Source of the DNA: Aquicella lusitana
GTDB taxonomy: Bacteria; Pseudomonadota; Gammaproteobacteria; DSM-16500
NCBI RefSeq assembly: GCF_902459475.1
Contig: NZ_LR699114.1
Span: 62,001 to 126,000 of the forward strand
Length of the DNA stretch: 64,000 nt
Direction of reading: 5' to 3'
Positions 9,080 through 18,848 of the stretch are shown here, piece after piece; position 1 is the stretch's first letter; every line of letters starts with the position of its first letter. The translations under genes were made by a program, and so were the position numbers. Below the pieces are notes generated by a model. It saw only the letters and a program-made list of their open reading frames with translations, made no database searches and was not told where the DNA came from.

Positions 9080-10448
9080 TATTTTTCACGTAATCAAAGA
9101 TCCGGTGCACGGCACGATGCAATTCACATCGGCTGAAGATACTTGGGTCAAGCCTTTTATAGACAGCCCTAATTTTCAACGTCTGCGACATATCAAACAA
9201 TTAGGTCTGGGCGATTTTATTTTTCCGGGATCCGTACATAGCCGCTTTAACCACTGTCTGGGCTGCTGCTATGTGGCGAGCCAGATTGCTCATAAAATAG
9301 GGCTGGCGGATGAAGAGCGTCAGTTGGTGATGATCGCCTGCCTTTTGCATGATATTGGCCACGGTCCTTTCTCACATGCGTTTGAGGGAATTTTTCATCA
9401 TAAATTAATCCGCCATGAGGACTGGACGCCTTATTTTCTCGCCGATTACGGCACGGCCGAATTTTTCATGCAATATAACCGCTTAAACCCACGCTATCAT
9501 CTCACCGAAGAAAAATTTCATCAGGTGGCTGACATGATTATGCACAAGCCGGTTGCCAAGCGCGTGCTGGCGGATATTGTTTCTTCCCAGTTGGACGCGG
9601 ACCGACTGGATTATTTGCTGCGTGACAGCCATTTCTGCGGTGTGCGCTACGGCGAGTTTGATTTCCGCTGGATGCTGCATTGCATGGCGATTGTGGAGTC
9701 CAGCGATGGCGAACGCTTGGGAATCACTCACAAGGGCATCGGCGTAGTCGAACATTATTTAATGGCCCGGCGGCTGATGACGCGCAACATTTACCACTCG
9801 CAGAAAAAGCTGGCGCTGGAAAATTTTCTGGTTCAACTTCTGGCGAGTCTCGCTGAAAGCCTGGATTACCATGCTCCGTTTGCGAGTATCCGCCGTACTC
9901 GACTGGGGCAGTTTTTAAGCGCTGCTAACGAGTTCAATCAGGCGGCGGAAACGGCCGCGATGTGTCCTGAGCACAAGCGTGAGTTTCTTAAACGAAATTA
10001 TGACAGCTATAAAGAACTCTGTGATTATGACGTATTTGCATTAATCAAACAGCTCGCCGGCATGTGCGATTCACATCCCGCTATACAAATTGCCGCCCGG
10101 CTCCAGTACCGCAAAATGCCAAAAATTTTGCGGCTGGACCAGGCGGATTTACCCGTGGTTGAAGCGGAATTAAGGGAATTCAAAGCGCAACACAGAGAAG
10201 AATTTCAGGATTGGCAGCTTACGTTAATTGAGACGCCCCACAGATCTTATTCAGGTGAAGATGATCCTATTCTGGTATTAAATGAGCGAGGCATCATCCA
10301 GCCGCTCAGCCATTTTTCCATCATGATTAACGCCATGTCAGACAGGCTGGAACACATTGCTTTTCTTTCGGTTGATAAACTGATTGCAGAAGACAAGCGT
10401 GTCATTGACCTAATGAACCACCTGCAAGCGTTACCGCTTATGTCCTGA
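9072..10448 (+). CDS. HD-superfamily phosphohydrolase (COG1078/SAMHD1-like)
   Basis: 458 residues. The HD metal site is complete: SRFNHCLGC supplies the first His, [15 protein letters not shown] the HD pair and a further His, and [15 protein letters not shown] the last Asp. The N-terminal DPVHGTMQF and [11 protein letters not shown] match the COG1078 group, relatives of SAMHD1 and dGTPases, so a nucleotide (possibly dNTP) hydrolase is expected. It starts inside the end of the macro-domain gene with no separate ribosome site, which suggests coupled translation. The substrate is not provable from sequence. Confidence 0.87.
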   Translation: MNNIFHVIKDPVHGTMQFTSAEDTWVKPFIDSPNFQRLRHIKQLGLGDFIFPGSVHSRFNHCLGCCYVASQIAHKIGLADEERQLVMIACLLHDIGHGPFSHAFEGIFHHKLIRHEDWTPYFLADYGTAEFFMQYNRLNPRYHLTEEKFHQVADMIMHKPVAKRVLADIVSSQLDADRLDYLLRDSHFCGVRYGEFDFRWMLHCMAIVESSDGERLGITHKGIGVVEHYLMARRLMTRNIYHSQKKLALENFLVQLLASLAESLDYHAPFASIRRTRLGQFLSAANEFNQAAETAAMCPEHKREFLKRNYDSYKELCDYDVFALIKQLAGMCDSHPAIQIAARLQYRKMPKILRLDQADLPVVEAELREFKAQHREEFQDWQLTLIETPHRSYSGEDDPILVLNERGIIQPLSHFSIMINAMSDRLEHIAFLSVDKLIAEDKRVIDLMNHLQALPLMS

Positions 10449-10508
10449 TTTCTATCAAGCCCTTTCCCCCAACCAGCACTTCCACGCTGTCACCCCACAC
10501 TTCTACTC

Positions 10509-10536
10509 TGTCACCCCGCAACAGTGCGGGGTGACA
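10509..10536. repeat. GTCACCCCGC palindrome, REP-like
   Basis: A perfect 12-base inverted repeat (TGTCACCCCGCA with its complement) around a four-base loop ACAG. A half copy of the same arm (CTGTCACCCCACA) lies about 25 bases upstream. No T-run follows, so an intrinsic terminator is less likely than a dispersed palindromic repeat, though it could still protect the 3' end of the upstream mRNA. Confidence 0.6.
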
Positions 10537-10579
10537 AAGGAGACAAGGGTATAAGCGACAAAAGAAAAAGGCGTAAGCT

Positions 10580-10607
10580 TTTACGCCAGCTTCAATAACG
10601 CTATAAT
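10580..10607 (+). promoter_or_regulatory. putative sigma70 promoter for glmU
   Basis: TATAAT at 10602-10607 with a weak -35 (TTTACG, 10580-10585) 16 bases upstream. A small hairpin, GGCGTAA / TTACGCC (10570-10587), overlaps the -35. The -10 context ACGCTATAATTCCCC is nearly the same as that before glmS (ACGCTATAATCCCCC, -10 at 14972-14977), so the two genes may share control. Confidence 0.42.
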
Positions 10608-10639
10608 TCCCCATCACAGAACGATAAAAGGCTAATAAA

Positions 10640-12022
10640 GTGGCTATTCAACCTGTTATCCTCGCTGCGGGGCAAGGTAAACGCATGCATTCACGCCTTC
10701 CAAAAGTATTGCATCAGTTGGCGGGCAAGCCTTTGTTGGAGCATGTGATTTGCACCGCGCTCAAGCTATCGGATCGTGCGCCGATCATCATTTACGGCCA
10801 TCAGGGCGAGGTGATACGCAATGCGCTCTCTCATTATGAAGCGCGCTGGGTTGAACAGAAAGAACAGCTGGGAACGGGTCACGCGCTATTGCAAGCCCTG
10901 CCAGAAATGGCAGATGAAGACCATGTGTTGGTGTTATATGGCGATGTGCCGCTCATTTCAGTACAGACACTTAAGCATTTATGCCAATCACTCCCAGCTC
11001 ATGCCATTGGTATGCTGACAGCCCATCTGCCTGATCCTGCCGGCTATGGTCGCATCAAACGTGATCAGGCCAATCGGATTGTCGGCATTGTCGAGGAAAA
11101 AGATGCGAAGCCGTCTGAACGGGCAATAATGGAAGTAAATCCCGGCATTTATATTGTCCCTGCCCGTTATTTGAAAAAATGGTTGCCAATGCTTCAGAAC
11201 AGCAATGCCCAGGGCGAATATTATCTGACAGATATCATTTCATTGGCTGCGGAAGAAAAAATCACCATCCATGCCGTTGAGCCGGCGGTTTATCAAGAAA
11301 TTCTGGGCGTTAATGACCGCGTTCAGCTAAGCCGACTGGAGCGTTTTTATCAATTGCAGCAGGCAGAAAAACTTATGCGCCAGGGCGTCACGATTTATGA
11401 TCCGGCGCGGCTTGACATACGCGGTGACATTCACGCGGGTCGTGATGTGGTCATTGATGTGAATGTAGTGATAGAGGGCCGGGTTGTTATTGGCGATGGC
11501 TGTGTCATCGGTCCCAATACATTTTTGCGCAACAGTGAACTTGCCCCCCATGTTGAAATCAAGGCAAACAGCGTGATTGATGGAGCAGAAATTGCTGCCC
11601 ATTGCATCATTGGTCCTTTTGCACGTTTGCGTCCCGGAACAGTATTGGCAGAGCATGCCCATATCGGAAATTTTGTGGAATTAAAAAATACCGTGGTGGG
11701 TGAAAGCACCAAAATTAATCATTTGAGTTATGTGGGTGATAGCGAAGTCGGCAAGCGTGTAAACATTGGCGCGGGCACGATCACGTGTAATTACGACGGC
11801 GTTAACAAGCACAAAACCCTCATTGGCGATGATGTACAGATTGGCTCTGACACACAACTCATTGCCCCAGTTAGGATCGGTGAAGGTGCAACCATTGGCG
11901 CGGGCTCTACCATTGTGAAAGATGTTCCTCCCCACCAGTTAACACTCAGTCAACGGTTGGAACAGCGCAGTATTTCGGGTTGGCGCCGGCCTGAAAAAAT
12001 CAAAAAAACGCCCGTGGAATAA
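10640..12022 (+). CDS. glmU: bifunctional GlmU (GlcN-1-P acetyltransferase / UDP-GlcNAc pyrophosphorylase)
   Basis: 460-residue GlmU making UDP-GlcNAc for peptidoglycan and LPS. The N-terminal uridylyltransferase begins with LAAGQGKRMHSRLPKVLH, the signature nucleotide-binding loop. The C-terminal half is a left-handed beta-helix of hexapeptide repeats, including the acetyltransferase segment NHLSYVGDSEVG and IGAGTITCNYDG. Length is normal. The start is GTG, with AAAAGG eight bases upstream. It is separated from glmS, its usual partner, by two coiled-coil genes on the same strand. Confidence 0.97.
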   Translation: MAIQPVILAAGQGKRMHSRLPKVLHQLAGKPLLEHVICTALKLSDRAPIIIYGHQGEVIRNALSHYEARWVEQKEQLGTGHALLQALPEMADEDHVLVLYGDVPLISVQTLKHLCQSLPAHAIGMLTAHLPDPAGYGRIKRDQANRIVGIVEEKDAKPSERAIMEVNPGIYIVPARYLKKWLPMLQNSNAQGEYYLTDIISLAAEEKITIHAVEPAVYQEILGVNDRVQLSRLERFYQLQQAEKLMRQGVTIYDPARLDIRGDIHAGRDVVIDVNVVIEGRVVIGDGCVIGPNTFLRNSELAPHVEIKANSVIDGAEIAAHCIIGPFARLRPGTVLAEHAHIGNFVELKNTVVGESTKINHLSYVGDSEVGKRVNIGAGTITCNYDGVNKHKTLIGDDVQIGSDTQLIAPVRIGEGATIGAGSTIVKDVPPHQLTLSQRLEQRSISGWRRPEKIKKTPVE

Positions 12023-12133
12023 AATTGAAATTCAATAATATCAATGGATTAGCGTCCGCTTCATAAAAAAGCGCCCTCCCTGTTATACACTAATTAAATA
12101 AGTAGAACTGATCTTAAACCAGGCATCTTTAAT

Positions 12134-13333
12134 ATGGCGAAGACAGCCAAGCTTAAACGAAAACGATCAAAGATTATTGATGCACTCGTTGATCCCAAGA
12201 CGCCAGAGGAATGGAATCTGGCGATGAATGATCCTTTGTCGCCTATTTATAAGCTCATGATGAATATCCTGCTTCAAGAAGGTGTAAAAGAAAATATCCT
12301 GCAAGAGTTGATCATCATTAGAAACGCCGTCGCCGAATCGGAAAAAGTGAAAGAAAAAGAAGAGCTTCTACAGAAAGCCATTCAAGCCGAGCAAGAAGAA
12401 GATCGCCGGATGGAAATCGAAAGTGCAGATAGGAAGCCCACAGAGTCTCCTGCAGTGCCCTGGATCATGCCTGCTGAACTGGCTGAGTTGGATGAGCAAA
12501 TGAAGGATCTTGAAGAAGAGATAGCGGCGGATAAAGAAGCAATCAAACAACTCCAGCAGGAAGCAAGCGGATTAGCGTCGCAGATACGCGAAGACAAAAC
12601 CGAGCTTGCCAAAATTACAAAACGCTGGGATGAAAGGCAGGAAGAAAAGCGAAAGGAAGTAAGAGAAACCCTGATTAGACCTTTGACAGAAGATGTGCCG
12701 GAAGAAGACAGGGTTGAACTTGTCGACCAGGAAGGGCGTAAGGTCGATATGATGGAAAATCTGATAGATAAAATCTCAAACGCGATGCAACTGTCCTCAC
12801 CCGAAGAACTCAAGAGTCAATATCCGGAGCTTGTCACAGAATATGAGAAGTATAAAAAGGAGCTGCTAGAAAAGGAAGAAAAGGAAAAACAGGCAGAAAC
12901 CAAACCATCTGATCCAGCTGAAATCGAAGTCAAAATAGCCAATTATCTCAGCAAATTAAAAGTATTTAGCGAAGTAAACCAGCATATCGGTGGCAAGGAT
13001 ACGCCGACGGATGTGCTGCAGTTGATGCAAAAAAACTTCAAGTTTAGTGAATGGATAGACAAACTGCAGGGAAAATATTTTTCCAAGGATGTTGAGGATT
13101 ATGGAAAAAGTTTGGGGTTGATGTCGAATATAGCCCACAACACGCAGGAGTTTCACAAGAAAGTAACAGATATGGAAAAGATTAAAGAAGGCCTGGAAAA
13201 TAAAGAAAGCAAACTGGAGGAAATGAGCCAGCACCGCGAGGAAATAGTTAAAAAAAGTGGGCCGGAGAAAGTGGAAGAACACGAAAAAGAACAGGAAAAC
13301 GAACAGCAGGAGACGCAGCGATTCAAGAAATAA
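12134..13333 (+). CDS. coiled-coil protein, unknown function
   Basis: 399 residues, unrecognised. A basic N-terminus (MAKTAKLKRKRSK) is followed by Glu/Lys-rich heptad sequence for most of the length, then an acidic Gln/Glu tail. There is no signal peptide or membrane segment. The ribosome site is weak. It is followed after 12 bases by another coiled-coil gene on the same strand, and the pair lies between glmU and glmS. The pairing suggests partners in one complex, but function is unknown. Confidence 0.72.
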   Translation: MAKTAKLKRKRSKIIDALVDPKTPEEWNLAMNDPLSPIYKLMMNILLQEGVKENILQELIIIRNAVAESEKVKEKEELLQKAIQAEQEEDRRMEIESADRKPTESPAVPWIMPAELAELDEQMKDLEEEIAADKEAIKQLQQEASGLASQIREDKTELAKITKRWDERQEEKRKEVRETLIRPLTEDVPEEDRVELVDQEGRKVDMMENLIDKISNAMQLSSPEELKSQYPELVTEYEKYKKELLEKEEKEKQAETKPSDPAEIEVKIANYLSKLKVFSEVNQHIGGKDTPTDVLQLMQKNFKFSEWIDKLQGKYFSKDVEDYGKSLGLMSNIAHNTQEFHKKVTDMEKIKEGLENKESKLEEMSQHREEIVKKSGPEKVEEHEKEQENEQQETQRFKK

Positions 13334-13345
13334 TGAGAGGTAGCC

Positions 13346-14731
13346 ATGAAAAATTTTCTTGGAAGTGGAATATGGAAAGAATCTGAGCGCCTCTTGGCGG
13401 AGGGAAAAGCGTTTCCAAAATTATTAGCCACATTGCAGATACTGGAGGAAATTAATCATCCCCGAACAGGATTTGATTGGTCTCGCGCGATTAATATTCC
13501 GGGTACCATTATTAATAGGGAATTTAATGCTCTATTACTTGAGGAGGTGGCTAAACATGAAGATATTGAAAGATTGCAATTTAATCTTGTCCTTGCAGCT
13601 TTGAGAGAAGAGTCAAAAAGGAAAGAAGAGTTTACAGCTATCGCTTATTATGCAGAACGGGCTGCTGAGGATCGCCATGCAAGAGAAGCGCTGCGTGCTG
13701 CAATGATGCAACACCAAAAAACAGCTTTGCCCGAGTCCATTATTCAGTTAACTACGGAACTTCAAAATCTTCTTAGCAAAAACGAGAACATGGCGACGCA
13801 AATCGCCCAACTGATTACTCGTCAGAATGAGCTTGCAAATACATGGAATACGGTCCATCAGCAGAGTGGCCAGCAGTTTGTTAATCAGCTAGGCCAATTT
13901 CTACAAAATACACAGCAACAGTTAATGACTATTTCTGGCCAGCCCTTGTCCTGGTCGCCCGCGGTCGAGAATGCTTTAAAAGCTGTGCTGGGAACTCCAC
14001 CTCCTCTTCAGCGCATGGCTCAACTCTCTGATGCGATAATAACAGAGTTGAACCTTGTTGATGAAAAAGAGAAACAGCAGGTGCAGGAAGCCGTCGTAAA
14101 ACAGAGCAATTTATTAAAAGGAATCAATGCCACACTTGCGCTCGATAAGGACGCGCGGGAACAGCCTGTATCAGAGCTCAATGTGAAAAAAGCGTTTTTG
14201 CATAACGACGAAATGGCTATCCATGCGGAACTTGATAAAGTGGCTGAGAATGCCGTACAGCTATTATCAGATATTGGTGGATTCAGCCAAAAAGACATGA
14301 AATCAGCCATGACCAAAATGCTGCTTGATATTAAAAAACAAACGGCAAAAGAAGTCGTATTTTGGGGGATGAATCCTGTTGGGAGTGAGAAAAAAGCGGC
14401 TGAAATCGCCCAAAAAACCTTTCATCATCTAGGACAGCAAATGTCAGAATTGCGCCTGGACAAGGGAAAGATCGATCAGATTCTGCAAATACTGAGCCCC
14501 CAATATCTAAAGGGATTGGCTCTGGACATAGGATGGAAAAAGACGGTTCTGAACCGTGAGGAAGAAAAATTGACGTCCCTGCTCGGTGAAAACAGTCGCA
14601 TTGAAGAATCAAAAAAAGAGTTGAACAAGGGATTAGAAGAGAACAGCCTGGATATAAAGAAGGTGCAAAAAAAGCTGAATGAACAGCTCCTTCAACTCAA
14701 ACGCCGTCCCATTCCAGGGCCCGGTTTATAA
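13346..14731 (+). CDS. coiled-coil protein, unknown function
   Basis: 461 residues, unrecognised. Helical and Gln/Glu/Lys-rich, with a long heptad-like middle section (about 140-200) and a charged C-terminal helix ending in Pro-rich RRPIPGPGL. No signal peptide or transmembrane segment. GAGAGG before the ATG supports the start. It lies 12 bases after the preceding coiled-coil gene and is probably co-transcribed with it. It has no visible similarity to GlmU or GlmS, between which it sits. Confidence 0.72.
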   Translation: MKNFLGSGIWKESERLLAEGKAFPKLLATLQILEEINHPRTGFDWSRAINIPGTIINREFNALLLEEVAKHEDIERLQFNLVLAALREESKRKEEFTAIAYYAERAAEDRHAREALRAAMMQHQKTALPESIIQLTTELQNLLSKNENMATQIAQLITRQNELANTWNTVHQQSGQQFVNQLGQFLQNTQQQLMTISGQPLSWSPAVENALKAVLGTPPPLQRMAQLSDAIITELNLVDEKEKQQVQEAVVKQSNLLKGINATLALDKDAREQPVSELNVKKAFLHNDEMAIHAELDKVAENAVQLLSDIGGFSQKDMKSAMTKMLLDIKKQTAKEVVFWGMNPVGSEKKAAEIAQKTFHHLGQQMSELRLDKGKIDQILQILSPQYLKGLALDIGWKKTVLNREEEKLTSLLGENSRIEESKKELNKGLEENSLDIKKVQKKLNEQLLQLKRRPIPGPGL

Positions 14732-14767
14732 CGGGATCTTGGCCATTTTTGAAAAGCGTTTACAAAA

Positions 14768-14843
14768 CTGTCATCCTGAGCGAAGGATCTCCTTTTGTAC
14801 ATCGGGAGATCCTTCGAGCAAAAAAACGCTCTCAGGATGACAG
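14768..14843. repeat. TGTCATCCTGAGCG palindromic repeat, copy 1
   Basis: Outer arms CTGTCATCCTGAG (14768-14780) and its complement (14831-14843), and inner arms CGAAGGATCTCC (14781-14792) and complement (14805-14816). The right half carries a short AT-rich interruption between inner and outer arms. It belongs to the same family as the copies at 29280 and 58096. It lies in the 280-base gap before glmS, which otherwise shows only the glmS -10 box. Confidence 0.85.
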
Positions 14844-15011
14844 CTATTTCTGTAGAAATTGTCATCTCCCACTTGTCGTGTACAGAGTTTGCAAAATTAT
14901 TTCGCTCATTTTTAGCACAAATAATGCCCGTCGAACCCAAGCAATTCTCGCATTCTATCACGGTATCACGCTATAATCCCCCGTTTGTCAGTTTTAAGGA
15001 ATCCGGATTTT

Positions 15012-16853
15012 ATGTGCGGTATCGTCGGTGCTGTTGCCAAACGGCCTATTGCAGGCTTGTTAATAGATGGCTTAAAAAAACTTGAATATAGAGGTTATGA
15101 TTCCGCAGGGATAGCCGTGATCGATGCGCAGCACCAATTGAAACGCCTGCGTGTGGCGGGTAAAGTGCGGGAGCTGGAAAATGCCCTGAGCACACAGCCG
15201 CTTTATGCCCATATGGGAATTGCCCATACGCGTTGGGCGACGCACGGAGTGCCTTCAGAGCAGAATGCCCATCCTTTTATTTCACATGACAAGTTTGCCC
15301 TGGTTCATAACGGTATCATCGAAAATCATTCCATCCTGCGCGAAAAGCTGCTACGCGAGGGTTACCAGTTCCTTTCTGAAACCGACACGGAAACGGCTGT
15401 TCATCTTATCCATTATCACTATACCCAAATGGGCGATTTTCTTTCCGCCGTGCGCGCCGCCGTGAATGAACTGGAAGGCGCTTATGCGCTGGGTGTTTTT
15501 TCTACCGATTATCCTGACCGGGTCATCGGCGTACGCCAGGGCGCGCCGCTCGTTATCGGTAAAGGCCAGAATGAAAACTTCATTGCTTCTGATCCACTGG
15601 CGCTGCTTTCCATTACCCAACAGTTTATTTATCTCGAAGATTACGACATTGTTGACCTTGGCTTGCATGCTTTTCAGATTTATGACAGGCAGGGACAGGC
15701 TGTCAACCGAGAAACACATACACTTTCAGTAGGACTGGATGCGATTGAGCGCGGTGAATACAGGCATTTCATGAAAAAAGAAATCATGGAACAGCCGGAG
15801 GCGATCGCTTCCTGCCTGGAAGGGCGTATTACCAAAAGCCATGTGCTGCCCGCCATTTTTGGTCCCAAGGCAGAAACTATTTTCCCGCAAGTGGAACATG
15901 TGCAGTTGATTGCCTGCGGAACGAGTTACCATGCGGCGATGGTTGCGCGTTACTGGATTGAATCATTGGCCCGGATTCCCTGTTCGGTTGAGGTGGCAAG
16001 CGAGTTTCGTTACCGTGAAATGGCGCAATCAAAAAACAGTTTATTTGTCACGCTTTCGCAGTCAGGCGAAACCGCAGATACGCTGGCTGCTTTGCGGCTT
16101 GCTAAAAAAATGGATTATTTGAGCTCTCTGGTTATCTGCAATGTACCAGGCAGCACCATGATGCGGGAAGCCGATCTGCATTTTCTGACGCGCGCAGGCG
16201 TAGAAATTGGTGTGGCGTCCACTAAAGCCTTTGTTACGCAATTGACCGCATTGCTTTTGTTAGCGCTGACATTGCGTCAGCAGAATAAACAGGCGGATGA
16301 AAAAATAGATAGAGAGCTGATTGAGCAGCTTCAGAATTTGCCTGGCTTGATACAAAAAGTGCTGCAGCAAGATGAGATGATTGCGAATTGGGCAAAAGCT
16401 TTTACCGAAAAACAGCATGCAATCTTTATTGGTCGCGGTACCTTGTATCCGATCGCGCTGGAAGGCGCGCTAAAGATGAAGGAAATTTCCTACATCCATG
16501 CCGAAGGATATCCGTCGGGCGAATTAAAACACGGGCCGCTTGCGCTGGTAGACACGAGTATGCCGGTGATCGCAACTGTTCCGGGCGGCACATTGTTGGA
16601 AAAAAGCCTTTCCAATTTGCAGGAAGTACGCGCACGCGGCGGCAAGCTGTATGTGCTGACTGACCAGACGCATCTGTTCCATCAGGATGCATTTGCAGAT
16701 GCGCACATTATTCCTATGCCAAGCTTGCATCCTTTGCTAACTCCGATATTATACACCATCCCACTGCAGCTGCTCGCTTATCACGTTGCTGTGCTCAAAG
16801 GCACGGATGTGGATCAGCCGCGTAATCTGGCGAAGTCAGTGACAGTAGAATAA
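15012..16853 (+). CDS. glmS: glutamine-fructose-6-phosphate aminotransferase
   Basis: 613-residue GlmS, the first committed step to UDP-GlcNAc. I start at MCGIVGAV so that the catalytic Cys becomes the N-terminal residue, as in the whole family; GGA six bases upstream serves as ribosome site. The glutaminase domain shows AHTRWATHG and HNGIIENH. The two SIS isomerase domains show SQSGETADT, ASTKAFVTQ and the C-terminal PRNLAKSVTVE. TATAAT at 14972-14977 may be the promoter -10. I see no glmS ribozyme, which would not be expected in this group. Confidence 0.97.
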   Translation: MCGIVGAVAKRPIAGLLIDGLKKLEYRGYDSAGIAVIDAQHQLKRLRVAGKVRELENALSTQPLYAHMGIAHTRWATHGVPSEQNAHPFISHDKFALVHNGIIENHSILREKLLREGYQFLSETDTETAVHLIHYHYTQMGDFLSAVRAAVNELEGAYALGVFSTDYPDRVIGVRQGAPLVIGKGQNENFIASDPLALLSITQQFIYLEDYDIVDLGLHAFQIYDRQGQAVNRETHTLSVGLDAIERGEYRHFMKKEIMEQPEAIASCLEGRITKSHVLPAIFGPKAETIFPQVEHVQLIACGTSYHAAMVARYWIESLARIPCSVEVASEFRYREMAQSKNSLFVTLSQSGETADTLAALRLAKKMDYLSSLVICNVPGSTMMREADLHFLTRAGVEIGVASTKAFVTQLTALLLLALTLRQQNKQADEKIDRELIEQLQNLPGLIQKVLQQDEMIANWAKAFTEKQHAIFIGRGTLYPIALEGALKMKEISYIHAEGYPSGELKHGPLALVDTSMPVIATVPGGTLLEKSLSNLQEVRARGGKLYVLTDQTHLFHQDAFADAHIIPMPSLHPLLTPILYTIPLQLLAYHVAVLKGTDVDQPRNLAKSVTVE

Positions 16854-17006
16854 AACCAATCGTTGTCAATCACCGGTCTGCTATTTGAAGCGTGTTATTT
16901 ATACAATTTCATGCCTGTTAGTCACTGTCATGAAAAAATAATATATGCCGACTATTCGCAGCCTGATTCGTATTTTTGCGAATTAATAAGATCAAATGGA
17001 GTGAGT

Positions 17007-17723
17007 ATGTCTTTAACTAGATTTTTTAAGCAACGTGGTAATGCAACACAATACGGCAAACAGAATACTAATTATTTTTCCCTGCAAAAAGAAATTAATA
17101 AACTTGAGACGCTGGTAAGAGGGCTTAAGGGCGATGAACTGGAGGATGAAATTCACCAATTGGAAGTTGCCATCAAAGAAGTGAAAAAAACGCATCCAGT
17201 CAATCCACAGATTCATCTGGTTCATGGCATGCTGCTGGAAAGAACAAATAAAAAAGCAGAGGCATTAAAAGAATTTCACGCTGCTTCCCAAAGTGCCTCT
17301 CTTTACAGGCGCGGTTATATGTATGAGGCAGAGCTTTTATATCAGATGGGAAGTTTTAATGAATGCAAAAAAGTATTGCTGAACATGGTGAAACGTTTTA
17401 ACTCCGCCTCGTCCGCGCAAAAAAATGCATTAACATTCGAACACCAGGCTGAAATGTATGCGATGCTTGGCAAGGTTTGTCTTAAATTGGGTGAGAAAAA
17501 TGCCAGTTTAGCTTACGTCCAAAAGGCATTAGCGGCTGATCCAACCTCCCATCTGGCGAAATCTGTTATGCAGCGATATCAAAAAGCTCTGCAGACAGAG
17601 GATGCGCGACTTGTTAAATCCGGCGATCAGCGCTTTCTTAGCAATCGTTATAGCATATTGCCTACAAATGTGAGTGGTCCTGAAGAAGATTTCGCTCATC
17701 TGGCCAGGTTAAAGCGTCGCTAA
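17007..17723 (+). CDS. TPR-like protein, unknown function
   Basis: 238 residues starting at MSLTRFFKQRG, supported by GGAG five bases upstream; an open frame extends further back but without a ribosome site. Residues about 70-195 contain repeated helix pairs of the tetratricopeptide type, such as HGMLLERTNKKAEALKEFHA and LGKVCLKLGEKNASLAYVQ with KALAADP. This predicts a protein-interaction scaffold. The basic N-terminus is not a signal peptide. The 3' end overlaps the convergent pyrD gene by 15 bases. Specific role unknown. Confidence 0.72.
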   Translation: MSLTRFFKQRGNATQYGKQNTNYFSLQKEINKLETLVRGLKGDELEDEIHQLEVAIKEVKKTHPVNPQIHLVHGMLLERTNKKAEALKEFHAASQSASLYRRGYMYEAELLYQMGSFNECKKVLLNMVKRFNSASSAQKNALTFEHQAEMYAMLGKVCLKLGEKNASLAYVQKALAADPTSHLAKSVMQRYQKALQTEDARLVKSGDQRFLSNRYSILPTNVSGPEEDFAHLARLKRR

Positions 17724-18710
17724 TTGGCGAATAATAGCCGGCCCCTTGTAAATAAAGCCGGTGTAAACCTGTAGCAGGCTCGCACCGGCTTTTAATTTTT
17801 CACTTGCTGAAGCAGTATCCATGATGCCGCCAGAAGCAATAATAGGTATGCGATTTTGCAACATACTATGTAACGCGCGGATGGTTTCAGTACTGCGTGA
17901 CTGTAGTGGCTTGCCGCTTAATCCGCCCGTTTCTTTTGCATGCGCAGACTGTTCGACTCCTTGTCGTTCCAGTGTAGTATTAGTGGCAATGACGCCATCA
18001 ATGCGTTGCTCTATCAGAACCTGCGCCAATGCCTGGAGTGCGTCGGCAGATAAATCCGGCGAAATTTTTACAACCAGCGGGACATATTTTTGATGCGCTT
18101 TTTCAATCTGTTGCTGCTCCTGTTTGAGCGCACCTAAGAGCGCTTTCAACATGTCGCCCTGCTGTAAATCCCTTAATCCTGCGGTATTCGGCGATGAAAT
18201 ATTAATAGTCATGTAGCTTGCGAATTTCCATAAATGGCGAAACCCAAACAAGTAATCATCTGCTGCGTTTTCAAGCGGGGTATCCTTGTTTTTCCCAATA
18301 TTAATCCCCAATATGCCGCGATAAGCGGTTTGTTCCAGTTTGCGCGCAACGTATTCGACACCCTTATTGTTAAAACCCATGCGATTAATAATGGCCTCCT
18401 GTTCGGGCAATCTGAATAACCGCGGACGCGGATTGCCTGCTTGGGGTTGCGGTGTAACGGTGCCGATTTCAATAAACGCAAAGCCAAGTGCTGCAAGTGC
18501 ATCCACATAATCCGCGTTTTTATCAAGCCCCGCGGCAAGTCCCGCTGCATGAGGAAAAGTAAGGCCCATGACAGTGCGCGGACGGGGCGGAATGGCTGGC
18601 AGCCGATTTAAGAGACGCAATTGATAGGCGAGCTGCAGGCCTTGCATAGCAATATAATGTGATCGCTCGGGATCAAGTGTGAATAAAGCTTTTCTTAGCA
18701 ATGAATACAT
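17709..18710 (-). CDS. pyrD: dihydroorotate dehydrogenase, quinone-dependent (class 2)
   Basis: 333-residue class 2 enzyme of pyrimidine synthesis, membrane-associated and passing electrons to quinone. The N-terminal MYSLLRKALFTLDPERSHY is the class 2 membrane-docking helix. FMN and substrate motifs include NISSPNTAGL (catalytic Ser in the SSPN loop), VKISPDLS, ATNTT and IASGGI. Length is normal. It is convergent with the TPR gene and divergent from the 423-residue unknown gene. Confidence 0.96.
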   Translation of the reverse strand: MYSLLRKALFTLDPERSHYIAMQGLQLAYQLRLLNRLPAIPPRPRTVMGLTFPHAAGLAAGLDKNADYVDALAALGFAFIEIGTVTPQPQAGNPRPRLFRLPEQEAIINRMGFNNKGVEYVARKLEQTAYRGILGINIGKNKDTPLENAADDYLFGFRHLWKFASYMTINISSPNTAGLRDLQQGDMLKALLGALKQEQQQIEKAHQKYVPLVVKISPDLSADALQALAQVLIEQRIDGVIATNTTLERQGVEQSAHAKETGGLSGKPLQSRSTETIRALHSMLQNRIPIIASGGIMDTASASEKLKAGASLLQVYTGFIYKGPAIIRQLATL

Positions 18711-18848
18711 AAATGTGCCGCTGTTAATCTATTGTTAATATTAATAAATTATAATTTAGCCGTAGATAACGGTAGCGCACTGAATTTAATCGCATTATCT
18801 GCATAAAACCGATGACTTTAAACAAATAAAACGAGGCCGCCAATTGCA

